Shown one piece after another: positions 54,496 through 64,000 of a DNA stretch of 64,000 nt. The first letter of the stretch is position 1. The number at the start of each line of letters is the position of its first letter. Source of the stretch: Lonicera japonica (Eukaryota; Streptophyta; Magnoliopsida; Dipsacales; Caprifoliaceae). The notes below the pieces were generated by a model, which saw only the letters and a program-made list of their open reading frames with translations, was not told the DNA's origin and did no database searches. Both the position numbers and the translations under genes were made by a program. The stretch lies in assembly GCA_021464415.1 (NCBI GenBank), contig CM038469.1, forward strand, positions 12,750,501 through 12,814,500, in the 5' to 3' direction.

Positions 54496-56531
54496 CTAGT
54501 TAACCACCCGTGCGATACACGAGTGTTTAATAAACATGAATCTTTAGTAGTGTTCGCCTTAATAGCTTTGTCAAATAATTGGCTTAAATATTTTGTGTAC
54601 GGAGGATAAAATATATATTTCCTCCGTTTAAATTTAATTTTGCAACATTTACTTTGTTATTTTCAATAACTATTAATTTCAATATAGTTAATAGTTGATA
54701 ATATAACTCATTTGCCATGGCAAATTGAAAGTAATTATTAATTTTAACACAATTTTAAAAAACATTATAATAAATTATGCTACTTCCAATATTATAATAA
54801 TTATTATTTTATTATCCATTACAAATATAAAAAAATATTAATAAGTAATTAATGTTACTACAATGAAGAAAAATAATTGTTGGTTGGATAATGACCCTAA
54901 AGGGGGGTGAATAGGGTTTTTGAAACTTAATGCGGAATTAAAAAGTTTCAAGAAAAGTTTTAAGAATAAAACTTTAACTCAATGAATATCAAGGAAATAT
55001 ACAAAGTAATCAATCTCAAGAACAAGCAATAAATATAAATGCAAGTAAATAAAGAGCTTGAGTTAGAGAGATTGAACCAAGTGAGACTATGATATTTTAT
55101 TCTCGCGGTTCGGTTGTTTAGACTATACGTCCGCGCCTGGATAGTGCCCCGAGAAGTTCCACTAAAACCGATTTTCTTTCGGGTGAAAATCAAACATTTA
55201 CAAGTGTAATATTCCTCACTACACTCAAAAAGTGTTATTCTTCTCACAACATTCTACAAGTGTGATTCTACTCACCACACTCAACAAGTATGATTCTACT
55301 CACCGCACTCAACACAAGAATTAACCTTCTTGCTATCCTATGAGATAAACCTCTCATAATTGATGAATAAAGATAGTTTGGTGATTCACACCAGTAAACA
55401 ATAACTCTCAAGTGTATTTGAAGATTACAAATGAAATTCACACTAGAGTTATCAAGATTGATCAATAAATAAGCTCAAAGATGAAGAATATGATCAATGA
55501 AATGAATTGAATACTTGAATAAATTTGTATATATGTAAAATGAGTTTATAGAATTACTCAAGTATGTTATTACCTGTCTAAGATCTCATATATATAGCTC
55601 CTAAAAGTATATGGCCATTGGAGATGATTCAGAAAGGTTTTGGGTTAAAGGTATACATTTTCAAACATTCTAACAGCTAGTTTTGAAAAAATAAAATAAA
55701 ATTTGTTTTGATAATTTCTCAGAATTTGACCGTTGGATCATGCTCAAATTTTAGTCAAAAGTGATAAGAGATGTTATCTAACTACTGTAAAAATTTAAAA
55801 ATGATCGGAGTCTAGTAAGGCCTCCATCATACCGTTAGATCAAAACTGTGCAAAAACTAAGCGAATTTTAAATGTAAATTAAAAACATTTTTGCAATTTA
55901 GCAATTTAGTTCCAAATACAATTATAATGATTTGTGAACCTCAAAGATATGTTTTTAAGATACCTATTTTTATGAGAGCTTAAAATATGATCATTTAAAA
56001 TTAATATGAATTTATTTTAAAACTCGGTCTTTGTAAAAAGATAAATTCAATTTCAAGCTTGCTTGAATCAATTTTTAAAAGATGCATGAATATGTTTAAG
56101 CTATAGATATTGATCAATCAAGAAACTTAACATAAATCCTAAGCACTCACTCAATTATAGAATTAACGAGTCTTCGAATATTTTGATTTGTTTATTCAAT
56201 ATGATCTTCACTTGCATCATTTGCCTTGAAACTTTTTCATTTATTCCTTTGATCTTTGATCTTTATGAATTGTATGAGTTCATGTGAGAGTATAGAGAAT
56301 GTCGTGGAGTGGTGATACACTTGATAAGGTTTCGGTTTTAGTTCTCGGGATACTTCGGAAAAAATAATGCAGCTTGTTAGATCGGTTTAAACCAAATACA
56401 TTTAAAATACATATAAAATACACATGCTTAACTTTTTGTCATTATCAAAATAAGATTAAGACCTTCTAGGGTAACAATAATTAACAAGTAATTAATGCAT
56501 CTACTTCCTCCATAATACTATATAGTATAGA
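54496..56531 (-). mobile_element. Non-autonomous Helitron, family A copy 3, interrupted
   Basis: CTAG (54496-54499), spacer TTAACCA, hairpin half CCCGTGC-GAT. The 5' end ...GTATAGA is at 56531. It contains the solo LTR at 54878-56476. Without it the unit is about 430 bp, like copy 1. Confidence 0.6.
54878..56476 (-). mobile_element. Solo LTR, copia-like, 1.6 kb
   Basis: Plus-strand ends TGTTGGTTGG and GGGTAACA, flanked by ATAAT on both sides (54873-54877 and 56477-56481). The sister Helitron at 355-803 has the undisrupted site. Read on the minus strand it starts TGTTACCCTAGAAGGTCTTAATC and ends near CACCCCCCTTTAGGGTC, a pattern I associate with large Ty1/copia LTRs. The family call is tentative. 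A TATA box is at about 55589-55600 (minus strand). There are no internal genes. Confidence 0.75.
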
Positions 56532-56534
56532 TAA

Positions 56535-58023
56535 CTAGCTTTTCGGCGAAACCATTTATAATTTTTTTTATAAAATTAATAAATAGTATATTAATTTAAA
56601 AATGGAATGCTATATCTTATGGAATGGTCAAACTAAAAAATAAACCCAAAACTTAGTTTCTAATTACAAAATTTACTTGATTATTGGTAATAGAAATTGT
56701 TAAAAATCTTCTAGCAAGTATTTCGTTTTGTTTTCCAACCTTTAATTCTTATTTTAAACAATTTTATGCATTGATATTACAAATAGTACTCGCTTTCTAC
56801 AAATATAACGTTTATATATATACTTCTCTCTTTACTGTGGGTCTATTTGAAAAAAAAAAGAGATGATAATATTTATTCGTAAACACTTTTAACAAACCAA
56901 AATATGTATCATCTGTATGAAGTTTGTTGAAGACATTATAAACTTTTATTCTCAATGTCACATATATCACAACGGATTTAAATATGATATACAACCGCAA
57001 TAATATATAAATATACGGATGACAATAAAAAATTGTAATGCTTAAAATTCATAATGGACTATCATTCCATCTTTGAATTCTAAATTTAATTGATAAACCA
57101 TCTAAAGTTTGTTTTCACTCATTAATTGCCACCATTTGTTGTCCATACAACCTTCAAATTTTAATTTATTTTTTTTTAAAAAGAAAAGGTTCAAAATATT
57201 TTTCTTCTATACAATAACAAAGTAATTCTTTTCATCAAACTCAGGTTTAATTCAAACTCGAGATCTCCTGAATTTGAAAGAATGTTTTTATAACTACACT
57301 AACCTACTCGCTAACTTACGCGCACTACGACCTTCAAATTAGTGTCCATGAACAAATTTTTTAAATTGAATGCCCAAGTCTAAACAAAAATATGATACAC
57401 CTATAATATATATATATATATATATGTTAGTTAAATAGTGAATTTTTAATGTGAAAAAAGTATTAATTGATGATATTTGTGTACCTCTTACATATAACAT
57501 AGCATGCATCGTATATATTTTAAATAAATAGATTTGAATGCAGGCATAATTTTACTTCTCTCTGGTTACAACTCGTGAAATATAGGGACGATATTCAAAT
57601 TATTATTAAAAAGAATTATGAAATAATAAAAAAAATATTTAAGTAATATAATATCTGAACAGATCCATGTAAAATAGCACAAATATACAATAAAACACAC
57701 AATTAATCCAAATAATAAAAGCATTTAATGCTCAAAATAACGCACATAAAGTAACGCATTTGTACTAAAAATAAAAATAAAAATTAATGCAATTCGTGCT
57801 TCAAAAAATGATTTCAAAATAAAAATAAAAATTAATGAGTACAATAAATAGGACAACTTCTTCTTCTTCGTCTTCTTCTTCTTCTTCTTCCTTCCATAAC
57901 ACTAATATAAATTAAGTATACATATAACTATGTAAAATAAAAGAGTTTAAAAATAAATAAAAAATTTTAAAAATAAAAATTATTTATTATTATAATTATT
58001 ACACTTTATCTATTTTACTATTC
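56535..58023 (-). mobile_element. Non-autonomous Helitron-like unit, family B copy 3
   Basis: 1489 bp from CTAG (56535-56538) to just before CTAG at 58026. Collinear with 807-2294. An expanded TTC microsatellite (about 57859-57890) is specific to this copy. Confidence 0.5.
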
Positions 58024-58192
58024 TACTAGCATGTAATTGTGCCAATCCGCCTTGCTCGGGACATATCTACAAAATTCTAGACGCAACATTACTCTCACAA
58101 TGTCACATCAGAGCATATTCTTAATACTCTCATCAAACTTTTTATTTATTCAACTATTTCTCAATTTTTTTATTTGGTTTAATATTAATTTA

Positions 58193-58775
58193 AAGGTGAT
58201 TTTATTTCTATCCACGATATTTCGCAGTTAATCCATATTATTACGTTAATTTACGTTGCCTACTAAATTAATCCACGAATGTTGATAGACTGTCAAAAAA
58301 TATTATTGATTTAATTTTATAAATATTATTTTATTAATGATTTGATATTAAAAAATCCACTAGATTAATTAGTATATCCACTTTAATTAAATAAATAAAA
58401 ATAGGGATAATTAGTTTTAAGGATGAATATTCCTTTCTCTATCTATTTAAAGACATAACTTTTATACTAATAATTTAAGGTCCAAAGTTTTATTTAAAGT
58501 ATAAACTTTTACGGATAAAGAATTGAAATTAAATTAATATAACTACAAAAGTAATTTATATTATTGTTATTCCTATAATGTTACTATCATCTAAACTTCT
58601 AAAATCTTGCTAGAAACTAATATCTATAAAATAAAATTCAAAATTCAAATTTAAATAATCAAACAACTTCTAACAACTTAATCAATTACTAAAATATAGA
58701 AAATCAAATAATTCAAAATTTAAATTTCAACAATAAAAAAAATTAAACAACCTAATCAAATTGATTAGTAATTAA
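58193..58775. mobile_element. MULE-like element, second copy, truncated
   Basis: GGTGATTTTATTTCTATCCACG and the sequence that follows are the reverse complement of the right part of 24359-25093, continuing for about 580 bases. The far end is cut near 58775 by another GGGTGATTTTCTTTCTATCC end, so it is either truncated or interrupted by a relative. Confidence 0.6.
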
Positions 58776-58780
58776 CAAGG

Positions 58781-60071
58781 GTGATTTTCTTTCTATCCTT
58801 GAAATTTGTCAGTCTATCCATCTTTTTGGGTTTTACAAAGATAATATCTATTACTCGACCACTAAGTTTAACCACGTTGTTGGATAAACTTACAAAAATC
58901 AATATTGGCATAATTTTTTGAAAATAATGATTCTTTTTTATTCAATTGTAAATTATCCACTAAATTTTTACTTCTATCCACCGTCATATATGTAGGTGGT
59001 GTATTTTTGTACCAAGTCGAACCAGAGTAGATCCGGCTCAAACTGATAGAGATGGTAATTGAACTAAGTTGATGATCAGTCTGCAGCTATCAAGATAAAT
59101 ATTTTTATTGGTTTATTTATTAAACTCTAATGGCTTTTTCCAGAGAGAGTACTAATAGTGTTACTATAAAGCTTCTAAACAAAAGTCCTCCTCTACTATG
59201 TAATATCCCTCTTTTATTTATAGGTATCTTTCGTAATCTGGGGGTTCAATTAGGTCATAAGTAAAATGACTATAAAGGGTATAACTCGTGGTCCTTGCCT
59301 TATTACAGGTGTCACTGTCTTATTGGTTAGGACGCCCATATCGGCATTTTCTCCATCTGTAAGTTTGAAACCTTACTTAACTCGATTATTGCTTACTCGG
59401 CGCTTGACTACCCTTTACTTGGTGTGCTATTATCACTTATTCGGTGTATACCTTGTACTGCCCCTCATGTTGTTGGGCTTGACTCATAACCCATTCTATT
59501 CTTCACGATATATGGACCTTGGCTTTCCCATTAGGCCCATAAGGGAGTATTAAAATTATGCCCCCACAATTGGCCCCCCAAGTCTTCAAGTTATGCTAGT
59601 TTCATGAACTTGGAAGCTTGACTTTCTTCAGAATAAGTTCTTATACTCGGCCAAATGTTTAGAGAATTTTATACCTGCAAGTTATCTCTATTGTCATACT
59701 ATCGCTGGTTGATTTTGATTGAGTGTTATGAGATAGTTGTTAAATCTTATTAAATGAGGGTCATTTCTTGCACATTTGCTAATAAAGTGAAGCGTCTATT
59801 GGAGGGAAATAAGGGAAGCAAATTTTCAAAAATGTATTTTTCTTCATCTTTAATTTCTATCTCTTCATCTTCTCTATCTCTTAATCAAACCTTTTGACAG
59901 TCAAATTCTTTATTCTGCTCTTCAGTCTATTTAATTAAATTCGTTGCTCATCCCGTCAATCAGTAATCCTTTTCTCTCTGTAAGTTCCTAAATTCTCATA
60001 TTTTATTTTTCATCCATTCTTCTGAAAATCCTAGTTTCATTTCTTCTTGTCATTATTAACCACTAATCACC
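58781..60071 (+). other. Leader of Tat-like ORF1 relic, possible LTR
   Basis: Begins with another GGGTGATTTT-type transposon end (58781). From about 58990 the base composition rises and resembles a retrotransposon LTR/leader (a TATA-like TTATTTATAG at about 59213, runs CCCCCACAATTGGCCCCCC at about 59561-59580). I could not fix LTR ends or a primer site. Confidence 0.35.
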
Positions 60072-61480
60072 ATGAAAGGGAAATATGCTCTGAACACTAA
60101 CGTTGATAAGTCGAAATTCCAAAGAGCTTACATCCCTAATGGGATTTTTTGGAGAGAACCCACATCTCGTGAAGATATTTTCAAGGATATAGAACTAGGT
60201 TTACCCCCAACTCATAACGAATACCCTATTTACACATCCTTCTTTAAAGTCGCTGGTTTGAGAATCCCTCTGGATCTTTTACTGGTAATTTTTTTGAGAA
60301 ACACCCATCTCCATTTATGTCAATTAACCCCGAATGTGCTTAGGATTATTTTAGGCACATCTAAACTGAATAGGCGTCTTAACCTTAATTTGGGACTGAA
60401 AGAAATCAAATATTGCTATCTCTTGGTCGAGTCTGAAGATAAATGAAATTTGAGAGCCAGACCCCTATTCTCCTTCCATTGTTGATGGGCCAGTTTCATC
60501 TAGTAAAAGAATGTTTGATGATGTAATTCTTTTGACTGGAAGTCTCAAACTTGACCCAGTTAACAAAAGCATACCCAAGCATTTCGGCTCACCTAGTTTA
60601 CAACTTTATTTGTCATGAAAATTTTCTTGTCTATCAACTGTTTGATATTTTTTCTTGATCAATTTTTTATTTTGTAATTGGTGGAGCAAAAAGGTGTTTT
60701 AGCAAACCACTTCTTAACGAGCTCAATCTTGATCATTTGAACGCTGTGATTAACTACGATGGACCCAATGATATAGGGCCTTCTCATCATCCAAGATCAG
60801 CTCATGTTCTCTTGAACTATATTCCCCCATATACCACTTTTTCCAATCGCACTAACATCATTAAGTGGATTGGTCCCCCTCTTTTGGATAAAGAAAAGTA
60901 TGATTTTTTTCAGAAATCACGGCATAATCAATAATTGGGCAACCACAAAACTGAAGAAATTCGGCAGCGTATTTTAACCGGAGAATCTCCAGATTTAGAG
61001 TTTCTTGAGTTTTTGGCTTCTAGGAAGAAAAGAGGCAAAAGTAAGGAGAAAGGTAAAAGACCTGCTATTGAAGTAATTTTTGATCCCCCAATTGATTGTC
61101 CTCTATTATAGACTGAGAATACCGAAAGGGGTTTCTATTGCCGAACCGAGCACTGCTATTCCAATCTTAAGGAGGCGTAATGAAGCTATACCAGTTTCTG
61201 CCAAGAAAACTGAGGTCAACCTGACTGTCGAGGAAAATTTTGAAGAGGTTGAAAAATCTCTATTAAGGAGAAAACCCAGGAGTGAGAAGCCTGTCTTTAA
61301 ATTCTCAAATACAAGTATGGTTAGTCGGCGAAGCATTTTCGATTCTCTAAACGCCCGACTTTACAAAGATAGGGCCTCAACCCCGACAGTCTCTACTCTA
61401 ACCGGCATTGAGGCTCCCGGGAGTTCGGCAGTTCATCCTAGAAAAAAGAGGAGATTGATTCGCAAAAAGACTCCTCCTAT
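60072..61480 (+). pseudogene. Gypsy-type ORF1-like relic (Transposase_28-like)
   Basis: The best open part starts ATG at 60072. Residues about 75-120 (LRNTHLHLCQLTPNVLRIILG, then a Leu-rich helix) resemble the conserved core of the plant putative gypsy-type transposon domain found in the extra ORF of Tat/Ogre-like elements. After a stop at 60444-60446 more pieces follow (60737-60934 and 61080 onward), the last rich in Lys/Arg and Ser as in a linker. The frame is broken in several places. Function in the element is unknown. Family assignment by eye only. Confidence 0.5.
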
Positions 61481-61489
61481 TGAGATTAT

Positions 61490-62603
61490 GGATCGGTTTA
61501 TTAAACACTGTATTCACGCCCTTGAAAGCGTTCAACTTCTTATCATCATCACCATTATCTCTTCGATCACTATCCCTTTTTTTTTCTTATCTTGACTGTT
61601 ATCCTTTCGGTCACCATTCCCATTTCTGTCTCTCTTAAATCCTTATTGCTTGTTCATGGCCTTATCGTCATCTTTCACCCTTGAGAATTCGTCAACTCGA
61701 GTGAGCAAATCATTGAATGTTTTAGGAGGTCGGCATGTTAAATCATTGTAAATACCATTGTTATCATACGGCAAACCAAACTTGAAGGCGCTTACAGAAA
61801 ACCTTGAATCACAATCCTTAGCCTCTTGATATAACTCAAAATACTGCTGAGAGTACTCTCGCAGAGTTTCGCCTTGATTATTCCTGAGCTGAGTTAGGGC
61901 CTCACGGCCCTTAATTATTCTGCTGTTCGTAATGAACCAAGCGGTGAATTGTTCGGCCAACTCTCTGAAACTATAAATCTTTGTATGAGGTAACTTATCA
62001 AACCACCTCAATGCAGTGTCTCCTAAACTAGCTGGGAACATTCTGCACATGAGAGCTTCTTCGCCTCTTCGGTAAGGCATCACTTGCTTGTAGTGTCTCA
62101 CGTGGTCGGTCGGATCAGATTGGCCATCATAAATATTAAACTTCGGCTGTCCAAATTTCTTTGGAGGCGGTGCATCCTGAATGCGTTCAGTGAAGGGAAA
62201 ACCATGATTTTCTCCTAGGCTCTCCTCGCCAATTCTGCAGCCGACTTTTCATCCTCTATTTTATCAGCTATGGCTGAATGGATTAATTTTTGTAAATCTT
62301 TCTCCGCCTAATTGTTTAGCGAATTTTCCTTCTCTTCAACTATCTGCACTAACTTAGTCACCTTTGTAGGCTTATAAACTCTTTTTGCTCCCAAGCGCTT
62401 GAAAACACTATAATGTCCCAACTGATTCGGACTAGCTTGATGTTCTTTTTCATTAGCAACACCTTCATCTAATTTTCTTTTGGAATTAACCTCATCATAC
62501 TCATCCTTTGTGGAAGAGAGAACAATTTTAGCCTCATCTACTACGGCCATTTTGGCTGGATCTTGAACCACTTTTCTAAGCATATGCTCCTTAAGGAGTT
62601 GTG
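61490..62603 (-). pseudogene. Tat-type Ty3/gypsy gag, central and C-terminal part
   Basis: On the minus strand a linker (62583-62308) leads to the capsid-type core with LMCRMFPASLGDTALRWFDKL and FRELAEQFTAWF (62101-61800), then a Lys/Asp-rich tail. Stops lie at 62306, about 62110 and 61643, and a shift near 61590. The final recognisable words (NTVFNKPIHN) end near 61490, where plus-strand element sequence begins. The ALRWF and FTAWF motifs are typical of the gag domain of plant gypsy elements. Confidence 0.75.
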
Positions 62604-62712
62604 ATATCTGTAGACACCCCGATCCGTGACCCCCGCAAGAACCCTAACGACCTTCGAGAACTACTGTTTTTAGGTCCGGGACCCACCCAAGCACCCGAAA
62701 CTACCCTTGGTG

Positions 62713-62732
62713 GGTTTGTTGGCCAACAAACC
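62713..62732. repeat. Perfect 20-bp palindrome
   Basis: GGTTTGTTGGCCAACAAACC, self-complementary over all 20 bases, just upstream of the 12-mer array. Confidence 0.95.
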
Positions 62733-62748
62733 TATTTTTATGAAGGAT

Positions 62749-62955
62749 TGTCGCACGACATATCACATTGTCGCGCGACAATCATTGATATGTCGCACGA
62801 CAATCCCACTATGTCGCGCGACAATCCCCCTCTGCACCCGACCAACCACTTTCTGACACATCACAGTGTCAGAACCCATCACTTCAGCCGTTTGTCGCGC
62901 GACAAACAGAAATGTCGCGCGACACTTGCCCTTTCTGGGGGAATGTCGCGCGACA
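62749..62955. repeat. Array of seven TGTCGCGCGACA palindromes
   Basis: Copies start at 62749, 62769, 62791, 62812, 62893, 62913 and 62944. Five are perfect and two (62749, 62791) read TGTCGCACGACA, one G-to-A change from perfect. Spacings are 20, 22, 21, 81, 20 and 31 bases. The array ends 15 bases upstream of the TATA box. Confidence 0.95.
62851..62874. repeat. 9-bp inverted repeat between palindromes
   Basis: TTCTGACAC-ATCACA-GTGTCAGAA, perfect arms, in the gap between the fourth and fifth 12-mers. Confidence 0.9.
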
Positions 62956-62970
62956 ATCTCTCCCGGGCAC

Positions 62971-62978
62971 TATAAATA
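62971..62978 (+). promoter_or_regulatory. TATA box of solo LTR
   Basis: TATAAATA in the context CACTATAAATAGG, the plant consensus, directly downstream of the palindrome array. Confidence 0.8.
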
Positions 62979-63611
62979 GGCCAACACCCCCAAGGGTTCT
63001 AGACGGCAACTTCTCGCCACAATTTCTATACTAAAATTCCTTATTCTCTCTCATATTTTCTAATCTTTAAGCCTTCTCCGGAAGCATCTGCGATAACATT
63101 TATTTCCGCAAGAGTCTCGGATCTAGTAAGCGAAGTGGCGACATAGTTGTGGTAGATTCCTAACGCGCTCGAAAAACAGGTTTTCATTAGTTATTTCCAG
63201 AAAGCAGTAGAATATCAGTAAAAGCATCCAAGTTTTTCAACATAGAATAAACATATAAGACCACTAGAGACCGAAAGGGCGGAATGGGTGCTTAACACCT
63301 TCCCAAACCGTAATATAGTTCCCGAACCCTATAGAATCCTGGTTTCGTAGACAAACGTGTAAAGAAAGGCTTATCTGTAGCCTTCCCTCTTACACAAGCA
63401 TTTTGTCCGTTTTCTCGTAAAACGTACTGGCGACTCTGAACGAACCCTCTTGCATCTAGAAATAGGATAGAGGGACTCCCGATATGAATTATCAACACAT
63501 AGAAGCAAATGGAACAACGAAATCCTTTTCGATGTTTCAGACGCCCACCAACGGGAACGAGAACCCGGGGGTCGCATTTGCGGATTCTCACAATATCATC
63601 TCATTTTCTCG

Positions 63612-63845
63612 TCATAACTTAGCCATTTCAGCCGATTCATTTAAGATAGGAGCATCTTTATTAGGATAGTTCGGATCGTAAAAATTATTGGATGAATGAG
63701 TATGGGAACGCTTTAAGTTTGGTTGCCTGGGCATAGTGACCACAGGTCTATTTGTGTTCAAGCTTAGATTTGGATTGAGATTTGGATCTACGATAGGGAT
63801 TGCATTTGAATTATCACCAATCTGATGGCTTCTGGTTTGAACCAT
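63612..63845 (-). pseudogene. Tat-type gag, N-terminal part
   Basis: Starts MVQTRSHQIG at 63845, the usual opening of Tat-lineage gag. A Pro/Asn-rich linker follows, and a TGA... stop at 63612 comes just before the solo LTR boundary. The downstream half lies beyond the LTR at 62603-61490. The leader lies towards 64000. Confidence 0.7.
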
Positions 63846-64000
63846 TTTTGAACAGTTATCACAAAGAATTTTTCACGAGATTTTGAATCAAATAACACAA
63901 TCGAATAACACTAACAAAATGAATTACAGAGCTTGTAGTGAATAACTGCGGAGAAAAAATAGAGATCCAATTACCCAAAACTGAGAACAAGCTTTTCATC
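63846..64000 (-). other. Leader of Tat-type element
   Basis: Sequence upstream of the gag start on the minus strand. The primer site and LTR would be beyond the window. Confidence 0.4.

Larger units (their letters stand above)
62609..63592 (+). mobile_element. Solo LTR, 984 bp, gypsy-like
   Basis: TGTAGACACCCCG...GATTCTCACA with perfect ATATC duplications (62604-62608 and 63593-63597). It has a TATA box TATAAATA at 62971-62978 and a transcribed-region-like remainder. It sits inside the minus-strand gag. Discounting the LTR and one duplication, the gag frame continues in phase. The GC-rich promoter section carries a palindrome array. Orientation is taken from the TATA box. Confidence 0.9.

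Noticed and set aside
63292..63591. 99-codon minus-strand frame
   Set aside because: Lies within the solo LTR and ends at its boundary. No protein family resemblance.

Overview
The window is AT-rich nuclear DNA of a flowering plant, probably a dicot. It is almost entirely transposable elements, plus one integrated plant pararetrovirus. The evidence for a plant is the plant-specific Ty3/gypsy lineage of the two large retrotransposons (Athila-type tRNA-Asp primer sites, DLGAS protease, FMDD reverse transcriptase), Stowaway MITEs, CTAG-ended Helitrons, a caulimovirid copy, and the tail of a plant class I small heat-shock gene. I see no intact host gene, no tRNA or rRNA gene and no CRISPR. The species cannot be read from the sequence.

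Layout. 1-12.8 kb: tandem non-autonomous Helitrons on the minus strand (three-letter loop hairpin, 7-nt spacer, CTAG), with a captured heat-shock gene tail (2850-2933), a 40-base poly-C run, a long-inverted-repeat element, a Stowaway MITE and a hAT-like MITE. 12.8-19.95 kb: a florendovirus-like endogenous pararetrovirus. Its ORF1 is broken by six in-frame stops and two frameshifts, its ORF2 is open, and its right end is a tiny second genome unit that stops inside the primer-binding site. 19.95-26.6 kb: more Helitrons, a copia-like LTR carrying a palindrome array, a MULE-like element with 9-bp target duplications and a solo LTR with paired G-boxes.

26.76-52.56 kb: one Athila retrotransposon bounded by a GTTAC duplication, with LTRs of about 2.6-2.7 kb. 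A second, younger Athila element (33.9-45.4 kb, opposite strand, AGGCT/AGACT duplication) is nested in its pol gene just after RNase H, so the outer integrase lies 11.5 kb downstream of the outer RT. The two elements share a series of noncoding blocks and hairpins, in the same order, between pol and the 3' LTR. The outer one also has an acidic ORF in the env position.

52.6-58.8 kb: a third Helitron array, whose sister copies serve as empty sites that prove a Stowaway insertion and a solo-LTR insertion. 58.8-64 kb: remains of Tat-type gypsy elements, with a plus-strand ORF1-like relic meeting a minus-strand gag relic. The gag is split by a 984-bp solo LTR whose promoter region carries seven 12-bp CpG palindromes.

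The strongest candidates for something new are the two arrays of 12-bp palindromes spaced about 21 bp apart in unrelated LTR promoters, the covarying AGGA-loop hairpin shared by the two Athila elements, and the defective mini-genome at the viral right end.
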